From Pilaira anomala (taxonomy: Eukaryota; Mucoromycota; Mucoromycetes; Mucorales; Mucoraceae), in NCBI GenBank assembly GCA_025716855.1, contig JAIXMQ010000025.1, positions 1 to 64,000 on the forward strand: DNA of 64,000 bases. The letters run 5' to 3'. Positions 23,481 through 35,421 of the stretch are shown piece by piece. A program made the translations under genes and the position numbers. Under the pieces are notes generated by a model that saw only the letters and a program-made list of their open reading frames with translations, ran no database searches and had not been told where the DNA came from. Position 1 is the first letter of the stretch; every line of letters starts with the position of its first letter.

Positions 23481-24271
23481 CTTTTTTTTTTACATTTGTT
23501 ACTATTATCTATAACGCTCATTTACATGTATATAAAATAAATAAAATGTTCCATTTGTTCACATTATAATTCTTAATCTGTCTCTATAAGCCATATTATT
23601 ATTATGGACGCATTCAAATATTCGTTTTTTTTTTTTTTTTTTTTTTTTTTTTGTATCATTTTTCTATTCGTTTTAAAGTTCAAACGATACCATATTTTGT
23701 ATATTTATGGCCGTTATACGGTCTTTATTTCACTGAAGACAGTAATTTGTTTACCCTCTTTAGAATATATTTTACCGTCATTAGGTTGTTTTACACTCTC
23801 TTTAGTAAATATAATTCTGCTCTCATCATAATTTTTACGGTACTTAGTGAATAATATACTGAATTATTAAGAGTAAAAAAAACCGTCGTCAGTAATCATA
23901 TTACTGAAATTATCAGTATTTTTTTTTCTATCTTTAGAATTTTAATTACTGAAATTTTTAGTATTTTTATTTCTACCTTCAGTATTTTAAATACTGAAAA
24001 ATTCAGTAATTAAATTTCTATCTTCAGGGTACATTGTAACTCATATATACTGAATTTTAGCTGTAAATTTTCAGTGTATATGTACACTGAAGATAGTATT
24101 TTATTTTCTTCTAGTGGCCATAGTGATTTCTGCACTCGTTGTCGCAGATGAGCTACTACTGCTTTTCTTTGTTTGTCTTCTTTTTAGTGGCTGAAGATGT
24201 TTAGGAATTCGACTGATTTTCATTCCTGATTCTGGTTCACTTTTACGTTGACTTGAATTAGAGTTTCCCAT

Positions 24272-26940
24272 TGATGAAAAATCATAGATTAATAAAGAAA
24301 AAAGAAAGAAAGAAAGAAAGAAAGAAAGAAAAAAAAAGTGGACACAAGTTTTTTTTTTTTTTTTTTTTTTCTTTTTTTAACTATAAATTTTTGCAACAGG
24401 AAAGAAAATAACATTGGGATTTTATACTCCGTAGTAAAAGTGATTATGTATTTTATATGTATTAGGACCTACCTTATCGTTTTCTAGTCTAATGAATTGA
24501 TTTAATGCGTGATATATATATATATAAATACTTAAATCATTAAATTTTTCAATATCCTATTTTACTGTTTTCTCGTATGATCAATAGAATGAGTTAGACA
24601 TTTTTTGTGCTACATAAAAACTCAGTAAAATGAACGATTTTAAGAGTCTTTATTCACTCATGAGAACAATAAACTTCAATTATAGATAAAAGATTCTTGT
24701 TATCATGGAAACAGTTGAACTTTAAAAATTTCTTTATAAATAGAATTTCTCAACTGATCTACGTGTATTACATACTCCTCACTGTCAAATTATAATCACA
24801 TCACAACTTTTTAATTTTATTACAAATTCAATTCATCTTTTTTTTTTTTTTTTTTATTTGTATACCTGCTACAATATAAATCATATTAGGCTATAATTTG
24901 TTAATTGCGAACTCTATGCTTGAGAAAAAAAAAAAGGAGGGATTCCGGAGTCAATTGAATTTGTATCAAAATCAATATCGGAACGCATTCCGTCAATATT
25001 CATCAATTGAGTACTTTTTATATATCTCCCCTTTCTTACATATTATCATGCCATTAATTGAATAAATACGTAATATGTAATTCAAAAAAAGAAAAGAACA
25101 TATGGTATATAAAAAGACCAATAAAAAAAAATTATTACAAGATTCTATCCTTATTCATCTTTAACACCGGTAGGTACAGTTAATCATGTGAATTGAGCGT
25201 TTACTAGTATACATAAAAAGTGGATATATTTTGTAATCTTAGATATTTAAACAGTTTTTTTTTTTTTCTTTTTAAATGCGCGATATTTAATTTACCGCTT
25301 TTCTCTTTTTATTACCTCTGCAAGCGAATAATTTAGGCTTTTTGTTAGGTGACAAATGTTCGTGTAACTTTTAAAATCATGTGTTTTTCACCCTTTAAAA
25401 AACCTACACCCAAAAAAGAAAAAAAAGATTGTTCTCGCAAATTGACTTTTTATTTACAGCAACTATTAAAAAAAGAATAAAAACATGTGTAAGATCATCT
25501 TTAAAAAAGGAAAAGTGTATTTTTAAAACGAATGATTTCTATTTTTTTTTTTTTTTGGATGAAATCTATAAATTTATTACGCCGGTAGACCGGGAGAATC
25601 TCTTAAACTTATAAAACCAATGACAACCGTTTTATTAAATCCGGCCAGGTCTTGTTTGTATTTAATCCTCAGAATGATTATTATGTTACATATAAAAAGT
25701 TTCGATCATAATATATATATCCACTGGTCCCCCCCCCCACCAACCCATATAAATACTACTATTATATGTATTATCGTTGCATTGATATGTCGGATTGTTG
25801 GCAATTCAATATACATTATTTTGAATTTTTTTAGATTCAATCCCAAAGAGTTCACCGTCTAACTTCAACTTCATGATCAATCCGTCGGCAGAACTCCCGG
25901 TACTATCTTACTGATTGACATTTTCGCTTCTGCATGAATCTGATATACCATCACTAAACTTCGAAAATTTGTGTCACTTAAAACTAAGTCTTCCATCATA
26001 TCCAATTACATGCAATCTGTACAAAAAAATAAATAAAAGCTTTTGATATTTATTAGACAATGAATCACTTCTTTTTGATAACATTATTAAAGCTTTGATA
26101 TGACTTTACCACTGAGAAAACATGTTTTATGTAGGTTTTTAAAGTTATTTATTTCTTGAAACAATCCCTTGTCTAGGTAGGGTTTCATATGGTCAAAGAA
26201 GGGATTAAGATTGTAGCGACAAGAGGAAGATTTGTTTTGAAATATATATATATATAAAAGAAAGTGAAAGAAAAAGAAAATGTTTTATAATAAAACTAAA
26301 CTGTTTGTATGGCGTGTGAAAAAAAAAAAAATATGATGTCAATAAAAAATCAAGTAAGTGGTTAAAGAAAGTCCAGTAAAAATCAGCCTTTAATCAGAGA
26401 GAGAGAGAATAGTATAAGACCTACTTTTAGGATTAAAAATGGCGCAGACAAAAATTATAGCACTCCAAAAAAAAAAAAAATCGCAACTGCGTTATCAATG
26501 ATGTTACTATAAAAACATTTAATAATGTACTGCTAAAGTCAAGAAAGTTGATGGTGTAAAGCAGATGTCTGTTTCTGGCTTTAAGCTTGTCCGAAAAGAT
26601 GAAATCAGTTTGCTCAAACATTTTGTTTCATATAAAAGCCTTACATTCTACCGTGAATGCTCTTGTGATACAAACCGTTTTATGTTTCCCCAAGTTGAGA
26701 ACCTAACTTGGTTCAAGGAAACTTCTAAGGGAGTCTGGATAGGTGTTCTGAATAGGATAAATAACGTCTTGCAGCCCGTATTGATTTACATGTGCCTGTT
26801 TCCAGTAACCAAAAAAAAAAACTTCCCCCAAAAAAATATTCCTTACATCTCCGCTGACCAAAAGGCTTTTCTTAAAGCCATCATGACCTTTTTTTTTTTT
26901 TTTTTTTTTTTCCTTTTTCTTCTATTTAAATACAAAAAAC
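24272..26940. other. Gene-poor region between the split methyltransferase and the NTF2-like gene
   Basis: 2.7 kb of AT-rich DNA with (AAAG)n near 24300, poly-T tracts near 24350 and 24840, a C9 run near 25731, and one copy of a dispersed repeat at about 25985-26325. An open frame at 26565-26890 is not recognised and shows no splice support. Confidence 0.5.
25985..26325 (+). repeat. Dispersed repeat, copy 1
   Basis: Aligns by eye with 32970-33305 in the same orientation. Shared blocks are ACATGCAATC, GGCAATGAATCACTTCTT-like, ACTTTACCACTGA/TCTTACCACTGT, GGTCAAAGAAG and TTTGTATGGCGTGTG/TTTTGTGGCGTGTG. The copies are well diverged. No ORF, so of unknown class. Confidence 0.65.
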
Positions 26941-27358
26941 ATGTCTGTTTCTGATATACACAACGAATTATCTTCTTCTGATATTATTAAAAGTAACTGG
27001 GAAATATGAACCAACCGAACTCTCTCTCTCTCTCTTCACTTTTCTAATAACTTGTTTTGAAACCAGATATTATCGAAGACTTATTTTCATATGACACCAT
27101 TAAACGAAAGTACATTTTAGAATACTATTTTTTTCAAGATGCCTCATTAAGTTCACCTATAATGAGTACAGATGGAATAAATAATATACAATAGTATGTA
27201 TTACATATATAATATATATAATAACAATTATCATAATATATGTATTATAAAGTGTATATACAGTATGGCAAACATTAAATCGAAAAGAACCAACAATAAC
27301 AAATATAGTATTTGATGGGTAATAAACAATTTTTTTTACAGGTACGATTCGGATATAC

Positions 27359-27392
<34 letters not shown>

Positions 27393-28005
27393 TTTTTTTA
27401 TTAGACGTACAGCAGTTATACATTTAACACATAATCTATCACCAACAGTATTACCGAATTTTCTATACTTACAAGTACCTGCAATAACTACACTGCATTT
27501 TCGTGAAACAGAATGCGATAGTGGGCTTTTAAAGATATATAAACAGGAGGATAGTTGGACACTAGAAGGTAAAGATAATAAATAAATGAGTTATTTGGGG
27601 GAGGGGTTTTTTTTTTATTCATTTTCAACGAATATAGGGTTATTGCAGTCAGTTCCATTAATATCATATTGGTATAACAATGTACTACGTGTGGTCATGG
27701 GAAAGTTAATGACCACAACGGGTGATATTTTAGATTCAGCAGTGAATCATGCACAAAAGATGTCAATGCAAAGTAGAGAAATTCAACAAATTGGACATGA
27801 TTTAGCTATTGAGAATTTGGAAAAACTGGATGAATATCGATCTGATTTAAGAGTAAATTATTTAGAAGGTCTTAAAAATTGGCAAGAGTGTTATAACGAT
27901 CAAGACGATTATACTTTTACACCTATAAAAGAATCCGGTGAAGGTGGTTTATTAATTGAAGGAAGCAGTATTTACTCTAGACCACAAACTGAGGATGATT
28001 ATTAA
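26941..28005 (+). CDS. NTF2-like (SigF/SnoaL-like) domain protein
   Basis: Likely a member of the fungal SigF-like NTF2-fold family, whose function is unknown. Five exons: 26941-26992, 27067-27193, 27253-27318, 27405-27568 and 27638-28005; 258 residues. The NTF2 core runs from IIEDLFSYDTIKRKYILEYY through FQDASLSSPIMST, WQTLNRKEPTITNIVFDG, RTAVIHLTHNLSP and LQVPAITTLHFRE. A more hydrophobic segment follows (LLQSVPLISYWYNNVLRVVM) and could touch membrane, then a helical charged tail ending in an acidic stretch. Exon 3 must begin at the TATAAAG acceptor; the nearer TACAG acceptor breaks frame. The third intron contains a (TA)n run. Family call is moderate; exon model is good. Confidence 0.75.
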
Positions 28006-28087
28006 ATAAAAAGATTAAAAAAATGTTGCATATTATTATTATTATTATAAAAAAAAAAAAAAGAAGTAGTTTTTTATTCTATATATT

Positions 28088-29947
28088 CTAGTTTTTTACT
28101 GTAGTAGTAGTAGTAGTAGAGTTATTTTCATTTGTACAATGGTTTGTACGCAAGTTTACATTTTTAGGTGCAAATCCTTGTTCCCAAGCCAACAAGTAAT
28201 CCCAATGAGGATTAATATGATCTTCTGTCTTATAAGTCCAATAAAACCATCCAACACTTGCTTCATATGAATCCATTTGATTTTCCAAAAACTTTAATAA
28301 AAAGTCCTTGTATTCAGGTGTCCATGTTTTCCAATCATCAACTCCTTTACATGTACATGTTGGACAGACTGGCGGTATAGGCTCTCCGTCTTGTAATAAT
28401 GTACCATCATATCTTGATCCAAGTCCAACTCCATTCAAGTATTTACCACAATCATTTGTTGCCAAAGAGAATTCACCTACCATCGTAGGTCCAGCGTTTA
28501 TTTTAGCCTCCTTCAGATTTTTTCTCCATGTGGTACAAGGGAATTCGGCTTGTAATTCTCTAGGCATTGATACCAAATTTTGGTCAAAGGTCATGTATAA
28601 ATGTGTTTCTATGTGTACATATATAAATAAAAAATAAATAAATAAATATTTACAAATATATATATATATATATATTTACCCAACATAATTCTTTCATATT
28701 GTTTATCAAAGAATCCAGCCCAAGTTTCAAGTGGATAAAAACCATCATGATAAGTCAAGAGAGGACCATTACCAGCACCTAATAATTTTCGAATCGCATT
28801 ATAACTATCTTGATACCAGCTCTTGACTTTTTCTTCAGGAATTGACATCATAGCAGGTTCATTTAATACACCAAATAAAGGAACTACATTTGCCCATTCA
28901 GGTTTAGCAAAGAAACGAACCATTTCGGTTGTGATTTCAATAGTACGTTGAGCATTTTCATCTCCATGGGTACCGTTTAAGAAGCCGATTTCACCAGATT
29001 TTCCAGAATGATTCCACCCATTTTGAGAACCAGGCGCTGTATGAAGTTCAACCATGACACGTAGCCCATACTTACGAGCCCATTGGATCCCTCTTATCAG
29101 ATACTGCCAAGATTCAAAAGCTACATACGGTTCTTCCGGAGTGACCTGAAGTGCCCAATGCCCCGTTGGAATTCTTACGTGATTAAATCCCATTTCGGCA
29201 ATCTTTTTGAAGTCGGCTTCGGTGATAAATGTCTCATAATGCTCCTTGAGTTGTCTCTTGGCTTCTTCGGGTCCTAAATGTTTACAGAGCTCATATTCAT
29301 CCTTGATCGTCACGTTTTGTTCAAATATCTTGGGCGTAATAAATGGTTCAAGTACAAGCCATCCACCTAAATTAATCCCTCGTACTGGTTCCCCTTGATC
29401 ATACCGAAATTTTTCTGTCAAGGCTGGTGCATATGGATTTACCCGGGATGTATCATCAAATGGATCTCGGTAATCTGGTGAACTGGGTGTGATGATCTTG
29501 GGTTTAATTTCTGGATTGTCTTGTTTGGCTACAAGTCCCCATAATACAAGTGGTACAACAATAGCAGTCAGTACAACCAATGTGACAAATGTCACAAGTA
29601 ATGCAATTCGTGTCTTGCTTTGCTTGAATCTTCCCCAGGCCGTACGAGGTGGTTCCTTGATCGGTTTGGTTTGATTATTAGGTGATTCCTTTCTCTCTAT
29701 ATCTTCTGGATTAATCTCGACTTTTTTCCTCTCTTCTACTACATTGACTGTTGATGAAGACGATGTGTTATCCATACTAGGTACTTCTGATAGCCTTTCG
29801 CCTTGATCTATGTATTTAATAAATAATAATAATAAAAGTAAAAAGAAGAAGCAAAAATACATATATATTATAACCCGAAAGAAGGACGAAATGAGTTAAT
29901 TCTTGTTTATTATATATTTTATTTATTTAGAGTTTCTTACTTTGCAT
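28088..29947 (-). CDS. Membrane-anchored exo-1,3-beta-glucanase, GH5
   Basis: Type II membrane glucanase of the Aspergillus ExgD kind, acting on wall beta-1,3-glucan from the outer face. Model: exon 1 29947-29941 (7 nt, ATGCAAA before GTAAGA), exon 2 29807-28680, exon 3 28608-28088; 551 residues. A cytosolic Ser/Glu/Lys-rich tail precedes a transmembrane helix at about 70-95, then the GH5 barrel: RGINLGGWLVLEPFITP, FNHVRIPTGHWAL, VMVELHTAPGSQNGWNHSG. The acid/base Glu is in GVLNEPA (about 319) and the nucleophile Glu in VGEFSLA (about 424). The C-terminus has Cys pairs (PPVCPTCTCKG) and VGWFYWTYKTE. If the tiny start exon is wrong, the start would be the ATG at 29775, losing 13 residues. Confidence 0.9.
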
Positions 29948-30192
29948 AATTTCTTTAGTTATTCTTATTATAATATTAAATCTGGATTTTCATTCAAATT
30001 TAAACGGCAAGAAATAAATAAAAGAAAAGAAAATGAGAAAATAATTTTTTCTTATCTTTTTATTAAATTAAATAACGCCGAGTTTGTATACGATTTATAT
30101 ACAAATAACAAAATGTATAAAGTATTAAAACAAATAGCAGCATTCAATGGACAAACAAAAAAATAAAAAATTAAACAAAAAAAATAAAAAAT

Positions 30193-31015
30193 TTAACAGC
30201 ATCCGCCACTTTGTTTAGGCTCAAGAGCAGCACCTTGTCCAACCTTTACGGTTGATTTGGCTTGTGATTGTTGCATAGTGGAACCCATTCTATCTTTAAT
30301 TTGCTTAGCCATAGTCAAGAAAGCTTGTTCAACATTAGTAGCGTCCTTGGCAGATGTTTCCAAAAGTGGTATATTTAATGACTCTGAAAACTCCTTTGCT
30401 TGCTCAGTGTCAACTACCTTTTTATCAACCAAATCACTCTTGTTACCAACCAACAATTTGTTGACTCCTTCTGCTGCATATCGATCAATCTCTTGTAACC
30501 ATTGCTTTACGTTATTAAATGAATCCTCATCTGTAACATCATAGACAACAATGATACCGTGTGCACCACGATAATACGAAGAAGTAATAGTACGGAAACG
30601 TTCTTGACCCGCGGTGTCCCACTAAAATAACAAACAATAACGTTAGTTTAATCTTTTTCTTTCAACTCTATTATTTAATTTTTTTTTACAATTTGAAGTT
30701 TGACGGTTTTTCCTTCTAATTCAATAGTTCTAATTTTCTATTATTTTATGTATACACATATAAATGTATATAAATATATGATTAATATTCATAGAAATAT
30801 ATCAGTTATATATTATTATTTACGAAATCAACACCAATAGTGGAAATATAACTTTCTGTATAAGTATCATCGGCAAAACGAAGCAAGAGACAAGACTTTC
30901 CAACGCCAGAGTCACCAATTAATAAAAGTTTAAACAAATAATCGCTAAAACAAACAAAGTTTAGATGAGAATAAAAATGAAATAAACTTCAAACTACTTA
31001 CTATTCGGGATTCAT
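30193..31015 (-). CDS. YPT1: Rab GTPase YPT1/RAB1
   Basis: Rab GTPase that drives ER-to-Golgi transport and autophagy start. Exons 31015-31002 (14 nt), 30944-30824, 30737-30690 and 30621-30193; 203 residues, standard for the family. All G motifs are present: [19 protein letters not shown] (P-loop), switch [37 protein letters not shown] (switch II), NKSDL and ETSAK. The C-terminus SGGCC is the double geranylgeranylation signal. The very short first coding exon (MNPEY) is kept because it supplies the conserved RAB1 N-terminus and phase. Secure call. Confidence 0.97.
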
Positions 31016-33873
31016 AGTTACTAATAAGTTAAAATGTATATATAATTAAGAAAGAGATGAAAAAATAAAAATAAAGAAAAAAAAAAGAAATAAATAAAAA
31101 AAAAAAAGTACTTTTTGGCAGCTGAATAAGGCAAAAAGTCACGAACATAACATCAGCCAATCACCATCGTGCATGACAACTTGCTATCATCATTATTATC
31201 ACATTTTCATCCTTTTTTTTTTTTTTTTTTTTTTTTTTATATAGATATATTAACCTTTTGAATATATTTATAATGATATATTACTTTGATATTGATAGAA
31301 AGAAGATAAGGGTAAATGAGAATAAACAAGTAACTAAAAAATAATCAATAACTTTTTTAAATGCATAGTTTAAAAAACTAATAATAGTTACAGTCTAAAC
31401 GGATAAAGTGTGACCGTACGCAAGAATTTCAGTGTGAGGATAAAACACAGGTAGTAAAAACACAGGTAACGATAATACCAGGTCAAATATCCCAACATTT
31501 TTTACTTTCCTGAAACAATTACCATCTGTATAGCAAACCTGCAAGATATACTTTGCATAGAAGAGACTATTCTTCTTTATCTCGCGGATACCATTTTTAC
31601 ATCATCTGTTACAAACTTATAAATGGTAGTATAAATTACCTTGTTCGTATATAATAGACCGCGAAATAACTATCATTACTTCTGATATAGACAAAGCTTG
31701 TAAGATTATTAGACGATATTAAAACTCTGTTTATACCTGCTACAAACGAATAGATTATGTCTAACAAATTTCCTTTATTTTTTCTTTTTCTCTTATTAAA
31801 TAAAAACCATTTTTATAAGATTCATACATCTAACTTATACGACTTACAGCATACAACTGCATACACAGATGACCACTAACAGTTTACAGGTATGAGATAG
31901 TCTAATTTACTATATAAGTGATTTTTACTACTACCTGTATTTTATCTATCACCACTCTAATCCCGTTTTCATCAAGTTTATTATATATGATCTGATTCAA
32001 AACAAAAACTTCTTGCCACATCACTATGTTAATGAGTTGTATCCCAAGGTCATACAAGAAAAAAAAAAAAGGAACAAGTATTTGATATGACTGATTCAAG
32101 TCTATCTTTTTTAAGTTATAGAAACATTCAAGAAAAAAAAAGCATTTTTTAAAGCAAAGAACAATGGAACGTTTAATTTTCAAATACGTACTTTAGCAGC
32201 AGAACGAATCATAAAAAAACTTAAATAATATAACATTGTTTTTATAAAAGTCTTTTATTAACCAATAGTTATACTGTTTTCAATTTTAAGTGTGAGTATG
32301 TGTATGAATAATAAATGAAATCAGATGAGTAGTTATTCCTATACCATTATCCTTTTTGTAAAATTTTTCGAAAAAAAACAGGTCCTCTTGTTTTTCATGA
32401 ATACATTTATTTGTGAAGTGACAAAAATTTGCCTCTTATATTTTCTGAAATTTAACATTTACACTACTCAATCCCTTTGCAGCCCTTAATAAGAGAACAT
32501 TTAAATTCATTTTCAAGCAGATTTTTTAGTTCACTACTGTCGAAATATTGTTATTCAAACAGAATTTTGAATTAGATTGATTTCGTCATTTGTGTTCTAA
32601 AAATTCATCCTCCAATATTTCCAAAAACAGCGCAATTGAACAGTTTTATACTGGAAGAGGCTTGATTTTGATTGAATCTTGATTGTGTTAGAGCTCTTTT
32701 GGAGCCTTCAGTAAACGTAAACTCTGAACAAGCTTCGAACTTTTTTTTTTTTTTACAGTTTTTATATATCCCGGTTGTATTTCTTGTTGTGTGTATTTTG
32801 GATCAACAGTATTTACAATATGATTCCGAGTCTTTTTGGCTGTTTAAGTGGGTAGATTCATTAAGGTTGATGCCAGCTTCTTTCATTGCCATTCAAACTT
32901 TATATAAAAATAGGGGAAAGATACGCGCACCATTTTATTTTTCACTCGCTGACGGTCACCTCACCACTAACGGGTTCTTCCATAATACCCAATACATGCA
33001 ATCAGTACAAAAAAAGAGCATTCGCTATTGAGGTTGATTAGGCAATGAATCACTTCTTCTTTGTGATAAAGATATTAGAGCCATAATATGTCTTACCACT
33101 GTCAACATGTATTATGTATGCAGGTTTGAAAGTTATTTAACTCTTGATACAATCTCTTGTATATATAGGGTACGTGGTCAAAGAAGAGGTTAAGAATGTA
33201 GCGGTAAAGAAGATTCATTTGAAATATATATGAAAAAAAAAGTGAAAAAAAAATGATTGATAATGAAACTTGAAAAAAACAAAACTGTTTTTGTGGCGTG
33301 TGGAAAAAAGTCAATAACAATCAAGTGACAGTCAGCCCTCAACCAGATACTATAGTAATTATGTACCTATTTGAATAAAAAAGAGGTGTGCTATTTTCAG
33401 TCAAAAAAGGTATTCTCTATCTTCTAAAAAAAAAAAAAAGGATAATATGGCCCTTTTCAACGTCATGGAAACTTGACTTAATGTTGTACAATCTACATTT
33501 TAGACATGATTCTTTTGCTATTATATTATCACAGGTTTAATTCCAGGCCCACAATAGATAACAATCTGAAATTAAATTCATTTTTTCGTACACCCGAAAG
33601 ACGGAACTGATAAAACATAATTCATTCTACAGCGATTTTATTTACTTCAGTAAGCATGTTTGTTTATACATATTCAAAATGACAATATATAGGTTGTTAG
33701 TTACATATTACAAGCTACAATATTACCGTTTGCCTTAACTTTTTTCTCTCTCTTTTTTTTTTTTTATTTTATTTTATTATTTTTAAACTAGATGTGACTT
33801 GTATCTACTATAGGTATTTAACAGGGATCATCCAAAAAGATTAGAAAGCTCTTTTTCTCTTTATTAAAAAAAA
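31016..33873. other. Gene-poor spacer with dispersed repeat copy
   Basis: 2.9 kb between the YPT1 start and the sugar transporter. AT-rich; holds repeat copy 2 at 32970-33305. An open frame at 32672-33031 is unrecognised and partly overlaps the repeat, so it is not called as a gene. Confidence 0.5.
32970..33305 (+). repeat. Dispersed repeat, copy 2
   Basis: Diverged direct copy of 25985-26325 about 7 kb away; see the shared blocks listed for copy 1. Similarity fades on both sides, and no terminal inverted repeats or target duplications were found. Confidence 0.65.
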
Positions 33874-35421
33874 ATGTCTGAAAAAATTATTAAAGACATG
33901 TGTGATATAGATCATGAGTCTACTACTCGATCTGTTACTACTATACACAGAAATGGTAGAAGGTCTCTTTATATGGCGGGCGTTATTGCTGCAGGTGGTG
34001 GTTTTGTCGTTGGCTTTGACTCTGGAGCTATCTCTGGCATTATGGTTCTTGATCCTTTTATCAATCGATTTTTAAACGTACAGGCTGCCTATCGTGAAGC
34101 CTTATTAGTTGCCATCATGTTACTTACTGCCACTATCGGTGGTTTAGCATCTGGAAACGTTTGCGGTAAAAAAATTGGTGTTTATAATCATACTATTTCA
34201 GATACTAAATATATATATATATATATATAAATAGACGGAATAGGACGGAAGTACACTATTCTTCTAGGTACAGGCGTATTTGCTATCGGAGCGCTTTTTG
34301 AAACGATTGGCATTAATTTTGGTATGTTAATGGCAGGACGTATCTTTGTTGGATTCGGTGAAGGTTTTTTAACAAACGCAATTCCTTTGTACCATACTGA
34401 AATTGCGCCACCTGATATCCGTGGTAGATTAATTACACTTTTCAGTGCTACAGCGTCTATTGGCACAATTGTTGGTTATTTTGTCAACTTTGGTACTTCT
34501 TATCTTACAACGGATTGGGCATGGCGTCTACCCTTTTTGATTCAATTGGTTGTTTGTGTTCTCTTAGGATCTGTTTACTTTTTACCTTTTTCTCCTCGCT
34601 GGCTTATTGATCAAGGACGTAAAGAAGAAGCTTTAGAGGTGGTTGCTAAGCTTCATGAATCAACTATTAAAGACCCTCAAGTCTTGAACGAATTCAATTG
34701 TATTTGTGAAGAAATTGAAGTAGAACGTTCTTTTGGTAATCGAACCTATATCGAATGTTTTCGTGGTACCAATCTGAAACGTACTTTGTTTGCTCTCTTC
34801 ACTGGAAATGGTGCTGCTTTTACTGGTACTTATTCTATCAATTATTATTCTCCTCAAATCTTTCAACAAGCTGGCGTTGGTAGCACTGCGATTTCTTTAG
34901 CTACAAGTGGTGCCAGTAATATTCTGGTCTTGATTGTCTCGATTGTTACCTTGTTCGTAATCGATAAATTAGGCCGTCGTGGTATATTTATTTCTGGTGC
35001 CGCCATCATGGGTATCTCCATGTACATTGTGGGTGCCTTATTTCAAGCTTACTATGTTGTTAATGAAGAAGGTATTGTGACCATCAGTAGTGTTCCAGTT
35101 TGTGGTACCATTATCACATTTGTGTTTATTTTTCAAGCTACTTACGCTTACAGCTGGGGACCTGTCGCTTACATTTATCCTGCTGAAATTTCTAATATGC
35201 GTACTCGTGCCAAAACCATTGGTCTTGCTTATGGTCTTAATTGGGCAGTTGGTATCTTTATGACTTTTGTTATGCCAATCTTTATGACGCATACGGTTTA
35301 TGGTGGTTATTATTTCTTTGCTGCTTGCTGTACTATCTTGTTCATTGGTAGTTTCTTTTTACCTGAAACAAAGGGAAAAACATTGGAAGAGATTGATCGC
35401 ATGTTCAATCCTATTGAATAA
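33874..35421 (+). CDS. MFS sugar/hexose transporter
   Basis: Twelve-helix sugar porter of the plasma membrane, likely a hexose:proton symporter or facilitator. Two exons; the preferred model is 33874-34165 and 34235-35421, giving 492 residues. Signatures: GFDSGAISGIMVLDPF in helix 1, motif A GNVCDGIGRK across the intron, AGRIFVGFGEGFLTNAIPLY, DIRGRLITLFSATASIGTI, FLPFSPRWLIDQGRKEEA, a second DKLGRRGIFISG, WGPVAYIYPAEISNMRTRA and the C-terminal FLPETKGKTLEEIDRMF. A second in-frame donor at 34178 would keep four more residues (GKKI); GTAAAA at 34166 restores the family motif best. The intron ends with a (TA)n tract. The substrate cannot be told from sequence alone. Confidence 0.93.

Larger units (their letters stand above)
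21116..24125. mobile_element. CACTA-like DNA transposon, 3010 bp
   Basis: Terminal inverted repeats of 11 bp are perfect: CACTATGGCCA at the left end and TGGCCATAGTG at the right. A 3-bp target duplication ATT flanks it (21113-21115 and 24126-24128); CACTA ends with a 3-bp duplication are the hallmark of the CACTA/EnSpm superfamily. Subterminal DNA is crowded with ACTGAA/TTCAGTA words in both orientations, most densely at about 23740-24100 and again near 21130-21220, as expected of subterminal transposase sites. No intact transposase is visible; the interior has long homopolymers and short coding-like pieces, so it is probably non-autonomous. Confidence 0.85.
19602..24271 (-). pseudogene. Class I SAM methyltransferase gene disrupted by a transposon
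   Basis: Host gene split into a 5' piece (24271-24126) and a 3' part (21112-20893, then exons 20831-20746, 20670-20605, 20530-20512 of 19 nt, 20447-20018 and 19930-19602) by the element at 21116-24125. Without it the exons code 431 residues with all phases closed. The N-terminus MGNSNSSQRK fits an N-myristoylation signal; a Ser/Lys-rich region follows. The Rossmann start is GIRVLDVSCGPGLW (SAM-binding GxG near 173-179), with DYVQQAQSVLVYN and VTKPGGYIQLLEIDLYPQP typical of fungal methyltransferases. Substrate unknown. As it stands, reading from the first ATG meets a stop ten codons into the element, so the locus is probably null unless the element is spliced out or an internal promoter is used. 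The catalytic part itself looks intact, so the insertion may be recent. Confidence 0.82.

Noticed and set aside
25429..25862. Two consecutive short plus-strand frames
   Set aside because: Low-complexity AT-rich translation without splice support or known motif.
26565..26954. 129-residue open frame upstream of the NTF2-like gene
   Set aside because: No family features, ends in a poly-T derived Phe run, and overlaps the start of the real gene.
32672..33031. 119-residue open frame
   Set aside because: Its 3' end runs into a dispersed repeat and it contains a poly-T Phe run; no recognisable domain.
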